11,716 nucleotides of DNA from an uncultured Bacilli bacterium (GCA_947584105.1 CANPWK010000023.1:1-11716); one strand, 5' to 3'. Shown: positions 1-7,536, counted from the stretch's first letter. Numbers and translations are program-made. Notes: generated by a model from the letters alone, not told the origin.

Positions 1-165
1 TAATTTTGTCCTAAGGGTTATAACAAAAGTACAGGCAACCCTATATTTTTTTATAACTCTAAAAGGGCAAAGGGGGTAACTTTGCCATTTTTATCATATG
101 GAGGCTCTAGTTTGTTAATTACGTTGTGTAGCATGGGAATTATTCTAAATATTAGTAGACAATGA
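1..165 (+). pseudogene. C-terminal remnant of a SEDS-family (FtsW/RodA/SpoVE) cell-wall polymerase
   Basis: The frame ending at the TGA at 163-165 encodes a tail containing KGVTLPFLSYGGSSLL followed by MGIILNISRQ. This matches the family signature (x-LPF-[IL]-SYGG-[ST]-S and a final ILLNISR-like segment) of the SEDS glycosyltransferases that polymerise peptidoglycan in the membrane. Only about the last 35 residues fit. Upstream of about base 65 the same frame no longer looks like a transmembrane SEDS helix, and it meets a TAA at bases 1-3; neither other forward frame supplies the missing part. It is therefore most likely a decayed or truncated copy joined to unrelated DNA. An indel just outside or at the window edge in a live gene is the alternative. 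Family recognition is fairly firm; the pseudogene call is less so. Confidence 0.65.
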
Positions 166-219
166 CAAAAAAGCTATTATAGATGTGGTGATATAATACT
201 TTTTTTTTTAATTTAAAAA

Positions 220-228
220 TGTTATAAT
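220..228 (+). promoter_or_regulatory. Extended -10 promoter for the ydcF-like/vanZ-RDD/signal peptidase unit
   Basis: TGTTATAAT (220-228) is a perfect TGnTATAAT extended -10 element, 32 bases before the ATG at 261. No good -35 is seen, only a T-rich tract at 200-209, which is common for extended -10 promoters. A second TGATATAAT lies at 189-197. The ATG at 261 has an AGGTGA ribosome binding site at 249-254. Confidence 0.5.
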
Positions 229-260
229 TATTTAGATAAATATTAATCAGGTGATTAAAA

Positions 261-481
261 ATGAAAAATATTAGTATAAAGTTAAAATTAATAATATAAA
301 TAATGTTGATGATATCGATAAAATAAATATAAATATAGATGGTAAAAAAATAATTAAATTTAATGATAAAACTTTAAAAGATGGTGTTTTAAAGTTAAAA
401 ATACAAGCTATTTCAGAAGGAAAGACTTATATAACTTTAGAAAATGATGATGAACAGTTTTATGATATAATTATTATTTAT
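261..481 (+). pseudogene. Frameshifted 5' end of the ydcF-like gene (extracytoplasmic N-terminal part)
   Basis: An ATG at 261 with a well-placed AGGTGA site opens a frame that stops after 12 codons (TAA 297-299). From about 275 the downstream gene's frame is open and reads straight into it, with no ATG, GTG or TTG until the GTG at 482. The extra segment of about 65 residues contains DGKKIIKFNDKTLKDGVLKL and ISEGKTYITLENDD. Its alternating hydrophobic pattern looks like a small beta domain before the first membrane helix. The two frames overlap at 275-296, so one single-base indel there would join them into a protein of about 464 residues. A less likely reading is GTG 251 in the downstream frame interrupted by TAG 272-274, but that start has no ribosome binding site. 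A sequencing error, a real mutation, or a -1 slip at GTTAAAA (281-287) could all account for it. Confidence 0.55.
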
Positions 482-1654
482 GTGCATAAATTTAATATTA
501 TTACTTGCAATAATTATTTTGGAAATAGTAAGGGAAGCATAGTAATACCTATATCGATTATTATTTTGCTAACGTATATTATATATATCTTGATAAAACA
601 ATATATTAAGAATTTTCATGAAAACATTTATCAGTATAAAAATATAACTTATCTTGGAATGATTATATTTTTAATATTTACATTATGTAGCCAGTTATTT
701 ACAATGATAGAATATAAAGGAATTATTCATACAATAGAAACAACTATAGAACTTTGTTCAAGTTTCTCTACTTTTTTACTTCCAGTTGCATTTATAACTT
801 CAATTTTTACTATTATAGGTAACATTGTTTTAATAAAAAAAGAAGGATTTAGTTTTAAAAATATGTTAGGAATTATACTTGGAATTAGTTTTTACTTAAT
901 TATGCTTTTACCATTATTATTAAATAACATATTACAATCAGCAACTTGGATTGATGTTCATAATCAACATGGCATTGCATTATATATTCAGAATTTTTTA
1001 GAATTAACAATTTATATTATAATTGCATATTTAGAGTGTATATTAATTGGAACAATAATATTAGGATTAAAAACTGCAAAACATATTCCTGCATTTAATA
1101 AAGATTTTATGATTATATTGGGTTGTAAAATTAAAAAAGATGGAACATTAACTAATTTATTAAAATGTAGGGTAGATAAAGCACTAGAATTTAAAGACAT
1201 GCAAGAACATCAAACAGGAAAGAGATTAATTTTTATTCCTTCTGGTGGTCAAGGGAAAGATGAAGTAATTTCAGAAGCATCAGCTATAAAAAATTATTTA
1301 TTAGAAAAAGGAATTAATAATGATGATATAATAATAGAAGATAAATCTAAAAATACATATGAAAATATTAAATTTTCATGTAAGATAATAAGTAGTAAAA
1401 AGAAAAACGCTAATATTGCTTTTTCAACTACTAATTATCATGTTTTTAGAACAGGTATAATTGCTAATGATTTAAATGTAAATGTTGAAGGAATTGGTGC
1501 AAAAACAAAGACATATTTCTGGATAAATGCATTTATTAGAGAATTTATCGCAACTTTATTTTCTGAAAAAAAGAAACATATTTTTGTAATATCCTTAATA
1601 ATTATAATCGCAGTATTTATGATAATTATATTGTATTTATCTAATATTGCATAA
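482..1654 (+). CDS. YdcF/SanA-like multi-pass membrane protein with DUF218 domain
   Basis: The N-terminal part has about five hydrophobic helices (roughly residues 19-38, 56-76, 94-117, 128-150 and 166-195). A DUF218 domain follows at about residues 207-350, and a last membrane helix lies at about 366-388. Family hallmarks are visible in order: DFMIILGCKIKKDGT, LLKCRVDKALEF, PSGGQGKDE with SEASAIKNYLLEKGI, the acidic IEDKSKNTYEN, and STTNYHVFRTG. DUF218 proteins such as SanA and YdcF are envelope-associated; their reaction is unsettled, and links to wall or membrane barrier function are known for only some members. The GTG at 482 is merely the first start codon in this frame and has no convincing ribosome binding site. 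Coding similarity runs upstream to about 275, so the true start is probably the ATG at 261 with a frameshift between. The gene lies 38 bases before the VanZ-RDD gene and is probably in the same transcript. The domain call is firm; whether the gene is functional is unclear. Confidence 0.85.
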   Translation: MHKFNIITCNNYFGNSKGSIVIPISIIILLTYIIYILIKQYIKNFHENIYQYKNITYLGMIIFLIFTLCSQLFTMIEYKGIIHTIETTIELCSSFSTFLLPVAFITSIFTIIGNIVLIKKEGFSFKNMLGIILGISFYLIMLLPLLLNNILQSATWIDVHNQHGIALYIQNFLELTIYIIIAYLECILIGTIILGLKTAKHIPAFNKDFMIILGCKIKKDGTLTNLLKCRVDKALEFKDMQEHQTGKRLIFIPSGGQGKDEVISEASAIKNYLLEKGINNDDIIIEDKSKNTYENIKFSCKIISSKKKNANIAFSTTNYHVFRTGIIANDLNVNVEGIGAKTKTYFWINAFIREFIATLFSEKKKHIFVISLIIIIAVFMIIILYLSNIA

Positions 1655-1692
1655 AATGATAATTAAAAATTAGAGTAAATAAGAGGTGTGTT

Positions 1693-2832
1693 ATGAGTTA
1701 TATTAATATTATCTTAACTGCTTGCATATTTTTTCCAATATTAGCCTTTTTTATTACATTACCATATATTATTTATAATTATAATAAGTATGGTTCTGTA
1801 TTATTTGTCCGAACATTTTTAATTTATGGTTTTGTATTATATTTATTATCTGCTTATTTTTTAGTAATACTACCACTTCCAGATATTAAAGATGTAGTAA
1901 ATATGAAAATAGGGGTTCAATTAATTCCATTTAATTTTGTTAAAGAAATAATAGAAAACTCTTGTTTTAATATTAAAGATATAAGTACATATATAAAATT
2001 TTTAAAAGAACCTTGGGTCTATCAAGCTTTATATAATCTATTATTAACAATGCCTTTTGCTATTTTTTTGAGATATTATTTTAACTATAATTTTAAAAAA
2101 ACTATTATGTTTACATTTTTATTAAGTTTGTTTTTTGAACTTACACAATTAACCGGACTATATTTTATTTATCCAAATAGTTATCGCTTATTCGATATTG
2201 ATGATTTAATTGTTAATACCTTAGGTGGGATAGTTGGTTATTTAATTACTCCTTTAATAAAGAAAATTTTACCTAATAAAAAAGAACTAGATACTAAAGC
2301 TTATATAAAGGGAAGTAAAGTATCTACTACTAAAAGGATTATTACTTTTTTAATTGATACTGTAATTGTGATATTTATTTTATTATTGATCGAGTTATTA
2401 TCAATTCCTAATAATTCTGATCCTAATTTAATTATAGATTTAATTATTGTTACTTTTCTAATTTTTATTATAATCCCTATTATTTTTAAAACAACATTAG
2501 GTGGAATGATTACAAATATAAAAATTGCTAGTAAGTTGGATTCTAATGTGAAGTGGTATCAGATATTATTTAGAAACTTGTTATTAATTTATGTTGTTAT
2601 ACCAATGTTTTATTATTTAAAAATGTTATTTGAATACATTAATATGATATCTCATAATGATTATAACCTAATTATTATGGTAGCTTACCCTTTGATTATA
2701 TTAATTTGGGGAATATTTATTATTATTCGTAATTTTATATTACATAAACCATTCTTATATGAAAAATTAAGTAGAACTCAAATAATAAGCACTATAAAAG
2801 TACCAAATCAAGATAGTGGTGATGATTGCTAA
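1693..2832 (+). CDS. VanZ-RDD fusion membrane protein
   Basis: The N-terminal half (residues about 5-195) is a VanZ-like domain: helices at 5-28, 40-60, 110-130 and 133-155, then the signature FFELTQLTGLYF followed by RLFDIDDLIVNTLGGIVGY. The C-terminal half (about 210-350) is RDD-like: TKRIITFLIDTVIV with the typical Arg and Asp in the first helix, then TTLGGMITNIKIAS, and two or three further helices. VanZ proteins are associated with low-level teicoplanin resistance or wall changes in enterococci. RDD proteins are poorly characterised, and some have been linked to ion transport. A substrate cannot be assigned here. The start is supported by GAGGTG at 1683-1688. The gene sits between the YdcF-like and signal peptidase genes with no terminator visible on either side, so co-transcription is likely. 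The protein ends in a short polar tail (DSGDDC). Confidence 0.88.
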   Translation: MSYINIILTACIFFPILAFFITLPYIIYNYNKYGSVLFVRTFLIYGFVLYLLSAYFLVILPLPDIKDVVNMKIGVQLIPFNFVKEIIENSCFNIKDISTYIKFLKEPWVYQALYNLLLTMPFAIFLRYYFNYNFKKTIMFTFLLSLFFELTQLTGLYFIYPNSYRLFDIDDLIVNTLGGIVGYLITPLIKKILPNKKELDTKAYIKGSKVSTTKRIITFLIDTVIVIFILLLIELLSIPNNSDPNLIIDLIIVTFLIFIIIPIIFKTTLGGMITNIKIASKLDSNVKWYQILFRNLLLIYVVIPMFYYLKMLFEYINMISHNDYNLIIMVAYPLIILIWGIFIIIRNFILHKPFLYEKLSRTQIISTIKVPNQDSGDDC

Positions 2833-2903
2833 AAATAATTATATATTATTAAATTTTCTTTTATTAATTTTTATGTTAGTTTATTGTAGGAGGAGTAGTA
2901 TAT

Positions 2904-3431
2904 ATGGATTTTTTATCAATTAAAGAATTTTTTAAAGATTCATTAAAATATATAATAATAGTTTTAATTTTCTTAATAATTTTTTTGTATATTATAGGTA
3001 TGCAACAAATAGTTGGATCATCTATGTATAGTACTTTAAAGAATAATGATTTAGTATTATTAAGTAAAGCACATTATAAGTTTTTTGATATTAAACGAGG
3101 CGATATTATATCTTTTTTGTACGATGACACTAAGTATTTAGTTAAAAGGGTTATTGGTGTTCCTGGTGATACAGTGGAAATTAAAAATAATAATTTATAT
3201 ATTAATAATAAAAAGGTAAATGAATCTTATTTAGATGATGTAACGACATCTGATTTTTCATTGAAAAAATTAGGTTATGATAAGATACCAAAAGGATATT
3301 ATTTTGTAATGGGAGATAACCGTGAAAATTCTCTAGATAGTAGAGAAATAGGACTTATAAAGAAGAAAGATATTATTGGGAAAGTAATCATTAGAATCTG
3401 GCCATTAAATAAAATAAAATTAATAAATTAA
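2904..3431 (+). CDS. lepB: Type I signal peptidase (Gram-positive SipS/LepB type)
   Basis: This is a membrane-bound serine protease that removes signal peptides from exported proteins using a Ser/Lys dyad. At 175 residues it fits the short Gram-positive form, with one N-terminal membrane anchor (about residues 15-32) and the catalytic domain outside. The nucleophile is Ser40 in GSSMYSTLKNND, the general-base Lys81 lies in YLVKRVIGVPGD, and box E reads MGDNRENSLDSREIG, followed by IIGKVIIRIWPL. The usual SMxPT box has Ser instead of Pro (SMYST), which is atypical. AGGAGG at 2888-2893 supports the start. It is the last gene of the membrane-protein unit and lies directly upstream of two genes for secreted proteins, which suggests (inference) that it may serve them preferentially. 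The enzyme class is firm. The symbol is the generic one; whether this is the housekeeping or an extra copy is unknown. Confidence 0.92.
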   Translation: MDFLSIKEFFKDSLKYIIIVLIFLIIFLYIIGMQQIVGSSMYSTLKNNDLVLLSKAHYKFFDIKRGDIISFLYDDTKYLVKRVIGVPGDTVEIKNNNLYINNKKVNESYLDDVTTSDFSLKKLGYDKIPKGYYFVMGDNRENSLDSREIGLIKKKDIIGKVIIRIWPLNKIKLIN

Positions 3432-3438
3432 TATTTTC

Positions 3439-3458
3439 ACAGTTTGTTCACAAACTGT
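3439..3458 (+). promoter_or_regulatory. Perfect 8-bp dyad upstream of the surface-protein promoter (possible operator)
   Basis: ACAGTTTG and CAAACTGT flank the 4-base centre TTCA. The dyad ends 10 bases before the -35 box at 3469, a position suited to an activator or other DNA-binding regulator. No T-run follows, so it is a poor intrinsic terminator for the signal peptidase gene, although it could form a weak RNA hairpin at that transcript's 3' end. The binding protein is unknown. Confidence 0.45.
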
Positions 3459-3468
3459 TCGTAAAATG

Positions 3469-3497
3469 TGGACAAATTTCAATTTTTGTGCTATACT
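3469..3497 (+). promoter_or_regulatory. Sigma-70/A-type promoter for the surface-protein operon
   Basis: TGGACA (3469-3474), a 17-base spacer and TATACT (3492-3497), with a TG at 3489-3490 giving an extended -10. This is one of the best promoters in the window. It leaves a leader of about 45 bases before the AAAGGAGGG ribosome binding site (3533-3541) and the ATG at 3548. Confidence 0.75.
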
Positions 3498-3547
3498 ATT
3501 AATAGCTTAAAAGGAATTACTTTGGTTACATAAAAGGAGGGTTTAAT

Positions 3548-4504
3548 ATGAATAAAAAGAAATTTATTATTGTAACTATTGTTTTGTTTCTTGTATTTGG
3601 ATTAATGGTGTTTACATTTGCTAATTCTAATAATAAGCAAGATAATGAACCAAAAACAAATCACAAGACAAATTTAGATTCAGACGATAAAAAGACAACC
3701 GATGAAAATGATGATGACAAACAGAATAATACTGAGCAGAATAATGTTGAACAATTGGATGAATTAAGAAATACACAAACTACCTTATTTCAAAATAAAG
3801 TAGATAATTCTAAACAATCTAATAATAATTCAAATGAAATGACAATTGTTATTAACGATGATTCTTATGCTTCAGCTTTAAAACTTGTAATTCAAGCAGA
3901 AAAATCATACAATAAAGATGATTATAATAAAGCAAAAGAAGCTGTAGATAAATTAACACAAAATAATGATAGTAAATCTTTATCTGATAGATTATCAGCA
4001 ATCGCAGATAGTTTTGAACTTGAAAATTTAGTTGATTCTTTAGTATCAATGGTAAATAATAGAACTTCTAAAGATGATATGACTAAAGCTAGAGATAATG
4101 AAAAAGAAAATAATATTAAAAAAAGAGTGGAAGATTTTTCTAATAATGATTCAGTAAAAGAAAGATTACAAAATAAATTAAATTCAGTAGATTCATTATT
4201 AAATGATATGACTGCACCTACAGTTGAATTAAATAATGAACAGTTAACTGATCAAGAAGACTTATTTATTAAATCAGGAACCTTAACTGCAACTGATGAT
4301 AATGATACATATATCATTGTAAATGAAGAAAAAGAGTTAAAGTTAGAATCAAACGGCTTTAACTTACCATCTTCTGATGGTAAGTATACTATCACTGTAA
4401 GGGATAGTGCCTATAATGAAATAACATTTACTATTACAATTGATAACACAAATCCTGAAATAACAAACATAGCAGATGGTACATATTATAAAACATCTGT
4501 ATAA
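3548..4504 (+). CDS. N-terminal fragment of a large secreted Ig-like-module surface protein
   Basis: The protein begins with a clear signal peptide: KKK, then a hydrophobic stretch at residues 6-24, with likely cleavage after TFA at residue 25. An Asp/Asn/Lys-rich, probably disordered stretch (about 26-95) follows. Next is a helical region (about 105-222) in which two segments share NKDDYNKAK / SKDDMTKAR-like starts and may be a diverged helical repeat. One full Ig-like module (about 223-300) ends DGKYTITVRDSAYNEI, and a second module begins ITNIADGTYYKTSV. The frame then ends abruptly at TAA 4502-4504 in mid-module. The next forward frame continues the same module family to 7536, so this is the 5' part of one gene of about 1,330 codons broken near 4500. 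The start is fixed by AAAGGAGGG and the promoter at 3469-3497. If translated as is, it would be a short secreted protein lacking the C-terminal modules. Confidence 0.85.
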   Translation: MNKKKFIIVTIVLFLVFGLMVFTFANSNNKQDNEPKTNHKTNLDSDDKKTTDENDDDKQNNTEQNNVEQLDELRNTQTTLFQNKVDNSKQSNNNSNEMTIVINDDSYASALKLVIQAEKSYNKDDYNKAKEAVDKLTQNNDSKSLSDRLSAIADSFELENLVDSLVSMVNNRTSKDDMTKARDNEKENNIKKRVEDFSNNDSVKERLQNKLNSVDSLLNDMTAPTVELNNEQLTDQEDLFIKSGTLTATDDNDTYIIVNEEKELKLESNGFNLPSSDGKYTITVRDSAYNEITFTITIDNTNPEITNIADGTYYKTSV

Positions 4505-4947
4505 CAGATAAAGCTGGTAATAAAGAAACAGTTAATTTTACAATAGATAAGAAAGCTCCAAAAATTATCTTAAAGAAATATACTAAAGATAATAAAGGTG
4601 CAATTATAGAAGCAGGTGGATATTATAACTATTCAGTAGCTGCTTATGTAGAAGATAGTAATCTTGATACAATAAAGGTAGATGAAGAAGACTATACTCA
4701 GGGAAGCGCAATTACTGGAAGAAAAACACATCAAGTAGTAGCAAGAGATAAAGCCGGAAATGAAACAACAGTAGAATTTACAATAGATAAAGATTATCCA
4801 TTAGTATATCTAAATGGCAAAAAGAATGAAAAAGTATCATCAAAAGTACAATATTTTAAAGAAGATGTACAATTAAAAGTTAGTGAACCAAATTTAGATA
4901 AAGTTATTTTAACTAAAGATGGTAAGCAAATAGAATTTACTAATGAA
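4490..4947 (+). pseudogene. Breakpoint and stranded in-frame coding of the Ig-like surface protein
   Basis: From about 4501 the third forward phase (that of the downstream large frame) encodes TDKAGNKETVNFTIDKKAP. It then carries one further module ending ARDKAGNETTVEFTIDK and the start of the next (VYLNGKKNEKVSSKVQYF), flowing without a stop into the frame that has its first ATG at 4948. Complete neighbouring modules are about 80 residues. The module spanning the break has only its first 15 or so residues (ITNIADGTYYKTSV) and its last 20 or so, so about 40-45 residues appear to be missing and the frame changes. Removing TA at 4502-4503 would restore one frame, reading KTSV-TDKAGNK. CTGTAACAGATAAAGC recurs at 4982-4997 at the same place in the next module, so slippage or recombination between repeats is plausible. 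A collapsed assembly of repeats is the alternative. Confidence 0.7.
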
Positions 4948-7536
4948 ATGAAATTAACAGAAGATGGAAATTATAAAATCACTGTAACAGATAAAGCAAA
5001 TATTAAAACAGAAGTTAATTTCATAATTGATAAAACACATCCTACTATCAATGGTGAAGTTAGAATTGTAAGAGCTGATAAGAATGGTTCAACGTATGCT
5101 AAAAATGGCGAAGATATAATTGTATCAGTAATTGCAAGTGAAGAGTTAGATGTAAAAAATTTGTATGTTTTAGTAGGTGAAAGCCAAACTAAATATTATC
5201 TTACAAGAGATAATACTACAAAACCTACTACATATAGATATAGAAACGCTAAAATAACTTTAACAGATGATATGAAACTAAAAGAGGATGAAAAAATTCA
5301 AATAAAAATTTTTGGAACAGACTTGGCATCTAATGATTTAACTGGAGAAACAGTTTTTACAGGTAATGAGACAGATTATGTTATTTACAACAATGAAGGT
5401 CCTAAAGCAAAAGAGGTAACTGTAAAAGTTACTAAAAGTACTTTAAAATATCCTTACGTAAAAGCAGGAGATGAAGTGGAAGTTAGAGTAGGATTTAAAA
5501 ATTCTCAATATCCTAAAGAGTTTCCTATTATTACTGTAGGAGGGGAAGTACCTAAATCAATTACAGCAGCTGGAACAGCCTATCCTGGTGGTTATGAAGG
5601 TGAAACTGCAAAAGTTGCTACGTTTGTTATACCTGATGGGTTAATTGAAGGGGCATTAGTTCCAATAAAGATAGTTGCTAAAGATGCTTTCGGTAATGAA
5701 ACAATCATAACTGAGAAAGATTTAGAAGAAAAATATCAATTAATTTATGATAATTCAAATCCTACTGCTGAAGTAACTTTTGATAAAAAAGGATGGGTTA
5801 ATGATAGTGTAAAAGCAACACTAGTTGCAAGTGAACCAATTGAAACACCAGATGGATTTGAAAAAATTGATGATAAAACATTTACCAAAGAATATAATGA
5901 ATACACAAAAGAAGATATTAAATTAACAGATAAAGTGGGTAATACTGGTACTGTTCAAGTTGAAGCATTAATAGATAAAGAACCAGTTGAGGTATATGAT
6001 GTAAAGCTTGAAATTGTTGATGAAAATAAGGACAAATTTCCATATGTTGGTGCTGGTAGCAAAATAAAAATAACTTATTCATATAAAGACGATCAAGTTA
6101 CAAATCCTGAATTTAAAATTAATGATACTATTGCTAAAATAGATGATCGTTTTGTAAGTTGTAAGGTTGTTGATGGGGAGACAGTATGTGAAAAAGATAC
6201 TGTAGTTCAAGAAATAATCGTTCCAGAGGGATTAACAAATGATGAATATTTACCTTTTACATTAACACTTTATGATAAGGCTGGAAATAAAACTGTTGTA
6301 ACAGAACAAGATATAGATGAAAAAAATCGTTTAATAGTAGATAGTATGGGCCCAACAAAAAAGGAAGCTACTGTAACAATAAACAGTAATACTAATCAGG
6401 ATTATGTAAAAGCTGGTGATACAGTTGAAATAAGTTTGGAATATAGTGTTGGAAATTTTCCAAAAACAACACCAGTCATTGAATTTAATGGTGAGTTAAT
6501 AAAAAATATTAAAGGTACATCAGTTTCTTACAACAATCTTGGTCAAACAAAAAAATATACGTTTACAATAACTATTCCAGAAGAATTGGAAGATGGTAAG
6601 TATATACCACTTAAAATAACATCTCAGGATTTATTTGGTAATGAATCTATACTTACTGCAGAGGATATTTCACCTAAATTAGTCTATAAACAAACAGTAA
6701 ATGACAATTTAAATATTCCAACAAAAGAAGAAGCTTTAGCTTTATTAGAAAAAATTAGTAGATTAGTGGAGAATAAAAATTATGTATCTGAAAACTCAAA
6801 TACAGAATATTATACTAATAACACAAAAGTAGAAGCAAAAAATGTTTTAGATAATCAAGAACATTATATAATTTGGTTTGCTGAATTTAAATGTGACCCA
6901 AGTATGTGTGAAGGATTTGATGGACATTATTCTAATGGAAAAGTAAGCAGCGTAATTGAAGGTAGAAGAGGTGATATTGATTCTATTACAATGGATGCAC
7001 CAGCAGCAAACGATGGTTATAAGTTTGTTGGTTGGAAAAAATATGATGTAGAATATAGTAATATAAAATTCTATGGATATGAAGCTGTTTATGAAAAGAC
7101 AGAAGTAACTAAAGAAGCAAATTTCAGTGAAATTAAAAAAACACAAGAACAGAAAACATATTTGAAACAAGAACCACTTAATAAATTAGCAGAAAGCAAT
7201 GATTATGTTTCTGTAAATAGTAAAAATGAAAATGACGAATATTATACTAATGATATTAGTATAGAAGCAAAAAATATTTTGGATACTAAAGAGCATTATA
7301 TAATTTGGTTTGCTGAATTCAAATGTGATTTAAGTATGTGCGAAGGATTTGATGAACATTACTCTAATGGAAAAGTAAGTAGTGTAATTGAAGGTAGAAG
7401 GGGAAATATTGATTTTATTACAATGGATGCACCAGCAGCAAAAGAGGGGTATAAATTTGTTGGCTGGAAAAAATATGATGTAGAATATAATAATATAAAA
7501 TTTTATGGATATGAAGCTGTTTATACGGCCAAATAA
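4948..7536 (+). CDS. C-terminal portion of the Ig-like-module surface protein with two CX4C/GRRG modules
   Basis: This is the larger part of the exported surface protein interrupted near 4500. The ATG at 4948 is only the first start codon; it falls inside an Ig-like module and has no ribosome binding site, so independent translation is doubtful. Modules in order are: the end of an 80-residue Ig-like unit (YKITVTDKA to FIIDKTHP); a module at about 5044-5400; three related 120-residue modules starting near 5401, 5989 and 6355, each with a YVKAGD/YVGAGS beta strand, a late [FI]-x-[IV]-P-[DE]-x-L strand, and mostly a DxFGNE or DKAGNK turn; and a shorter module at 5764-5985. Two near-identical C-terminal modules follow, each with IIWFAEFKCD, a CX4C pair, EGRRG[DN] and GYKFVGWKKYD. 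The final GY-F-GW and YEAVY pattern resembles InlB B-repeat/Listeria-Bacteroides repeats. No LPXTG sorting signal is present, so attachment is unknown. An adhesin-like role is inferred from architecture only. Confidence 0.85.
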   Translation: MKLTEDGNYKITVTDKANIKTEVNFIIDKTHPTINGEVRIVRADKNGSTYAKNGEDIIVSVIASEELDVKNLYVLVGESQTKYYLTRDNTTKPTTYRYRNAKITLTDDMKLKEDEKIQIKIFGTDLASNDLTGETVFTGNETDYVIYNNEGPKAKEVTVKVTKSTLKYPYVKAGDEVEVRVGFKNSQYPKEFPIITVGGEVPKSITAAGTAYPGGYEGETAKVATFVIPDGLIEGALVPIKIVAKDAFGNETIITEKDLEEKYQLIYDNSNPTAEVTFDKKGWVNDSVKATLVASEPIETPDGFEKIDDKTFTKEYNEYTKEDIKLTDKVGNTGTVQVEALIDKEPVEVYDVKLEIVDENKDKFPYVGAGSKIKITYSYKDDQVTNPEFKINDTIAKIDDRFVSCKVVDGETVCEKDTVVQEIIVPEGLTNDEYLPFTLTLYDKAGNKTVVTEQDIDEKNRLIVDSMGPTKKEATVTINSNTNQDYVKAGDTVEISLEYSVGNFPKTTPVIEFNGELIKNIKGTSVSYNNLGQTKKYTFTITIPEELEDGKYIPLKITSQDLFGNESILTAEDISPKLVYKQTVNDNLNIPTKEEALALLEKISRLVENKNYVSENSNTEYYTNNTKVEAKNVLDNQEHYIIWFAEFKCDPSMCEGFDGHYSNGKVSSVIEGRRGDIDSITMDAPAANDGYKFVGWKKYDVEYSNIKFYGYEAVYEKTEVTKEANFSEIKKTQEQKTYLKQEPLNKLAESNDYVSVNSKNENDEYYTNDISIEAKNILDTKEHYIIWFAEFKCDLSMCEGFDEHYSNGKVSSVIEGRRGNIDFITMDAPAAKEGYKFVGWKKYDVEYNNIKFYGYEAVYTAK
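6778..7098 (+). repeat. C-terminal module, copy 1 (about 107 residues)
   Basis: This is the first copy of the WFAEFKCDPSMCEGF / EGRRGDIDS / GYKFVGWKKYD module. It matches copy 2 (7201-7530) closely at both DNA and protein level, offset by 432 bases through most of the module. Copy 2 has three extra residues near the start. A third, more distant copy ends the next gene at about 8494-8739. Confidence 0.88.
7201..7530 (+). repeat. C-terminal module, copy 2 (about 110 residues)
   Basis: This is the second copy of the module at 6778-7098, joined by a Lys/Glu-rich linker. It keeps WFAEFKCDLSMCEGF and GYKFVGWKKYD but has EGRRGN where copy 1 has EGRRGD. The close DNA similarity suggests a recent duplication or gene conversion and makes this stretch prone to recombination or misassembly. 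Confidence 0.88.

Noticed and set aside
66..92. GGCAAAG/CTTTGCC hairpin followed by a short T-run, terminator-like
   Set aside because: It lies inside the stretch coding KGVTLPF of the SEDS tail, so the pairing is probably incidental to coding; the T-run is also short.
1012..1200. Minus-strand open frame within the ydcF-like gene
   Set aside because: It is opposite the conserved DUF218 region and has no start signals.
3852..4049. Minus-strand open frame
   Set aside because: It is opposite the helical region of the surface protein and has no ribosome binding site, promoter or recognisable product.
6847..7170. Minus-strand open frame over the first C-terminal module
   Set aside because: It is a shadow of a well-supported plus-strand coding region, with Phe/Ile/Cys-rich composition and no start signals.
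6778..7530. Possible CRISPR-like or mobile direct repeat
   Set aside because: The repeats are over 300 bases, in frame and protein-coding with no regular short spacers. They are a duplicated protein module, not an array or insertion sequence.
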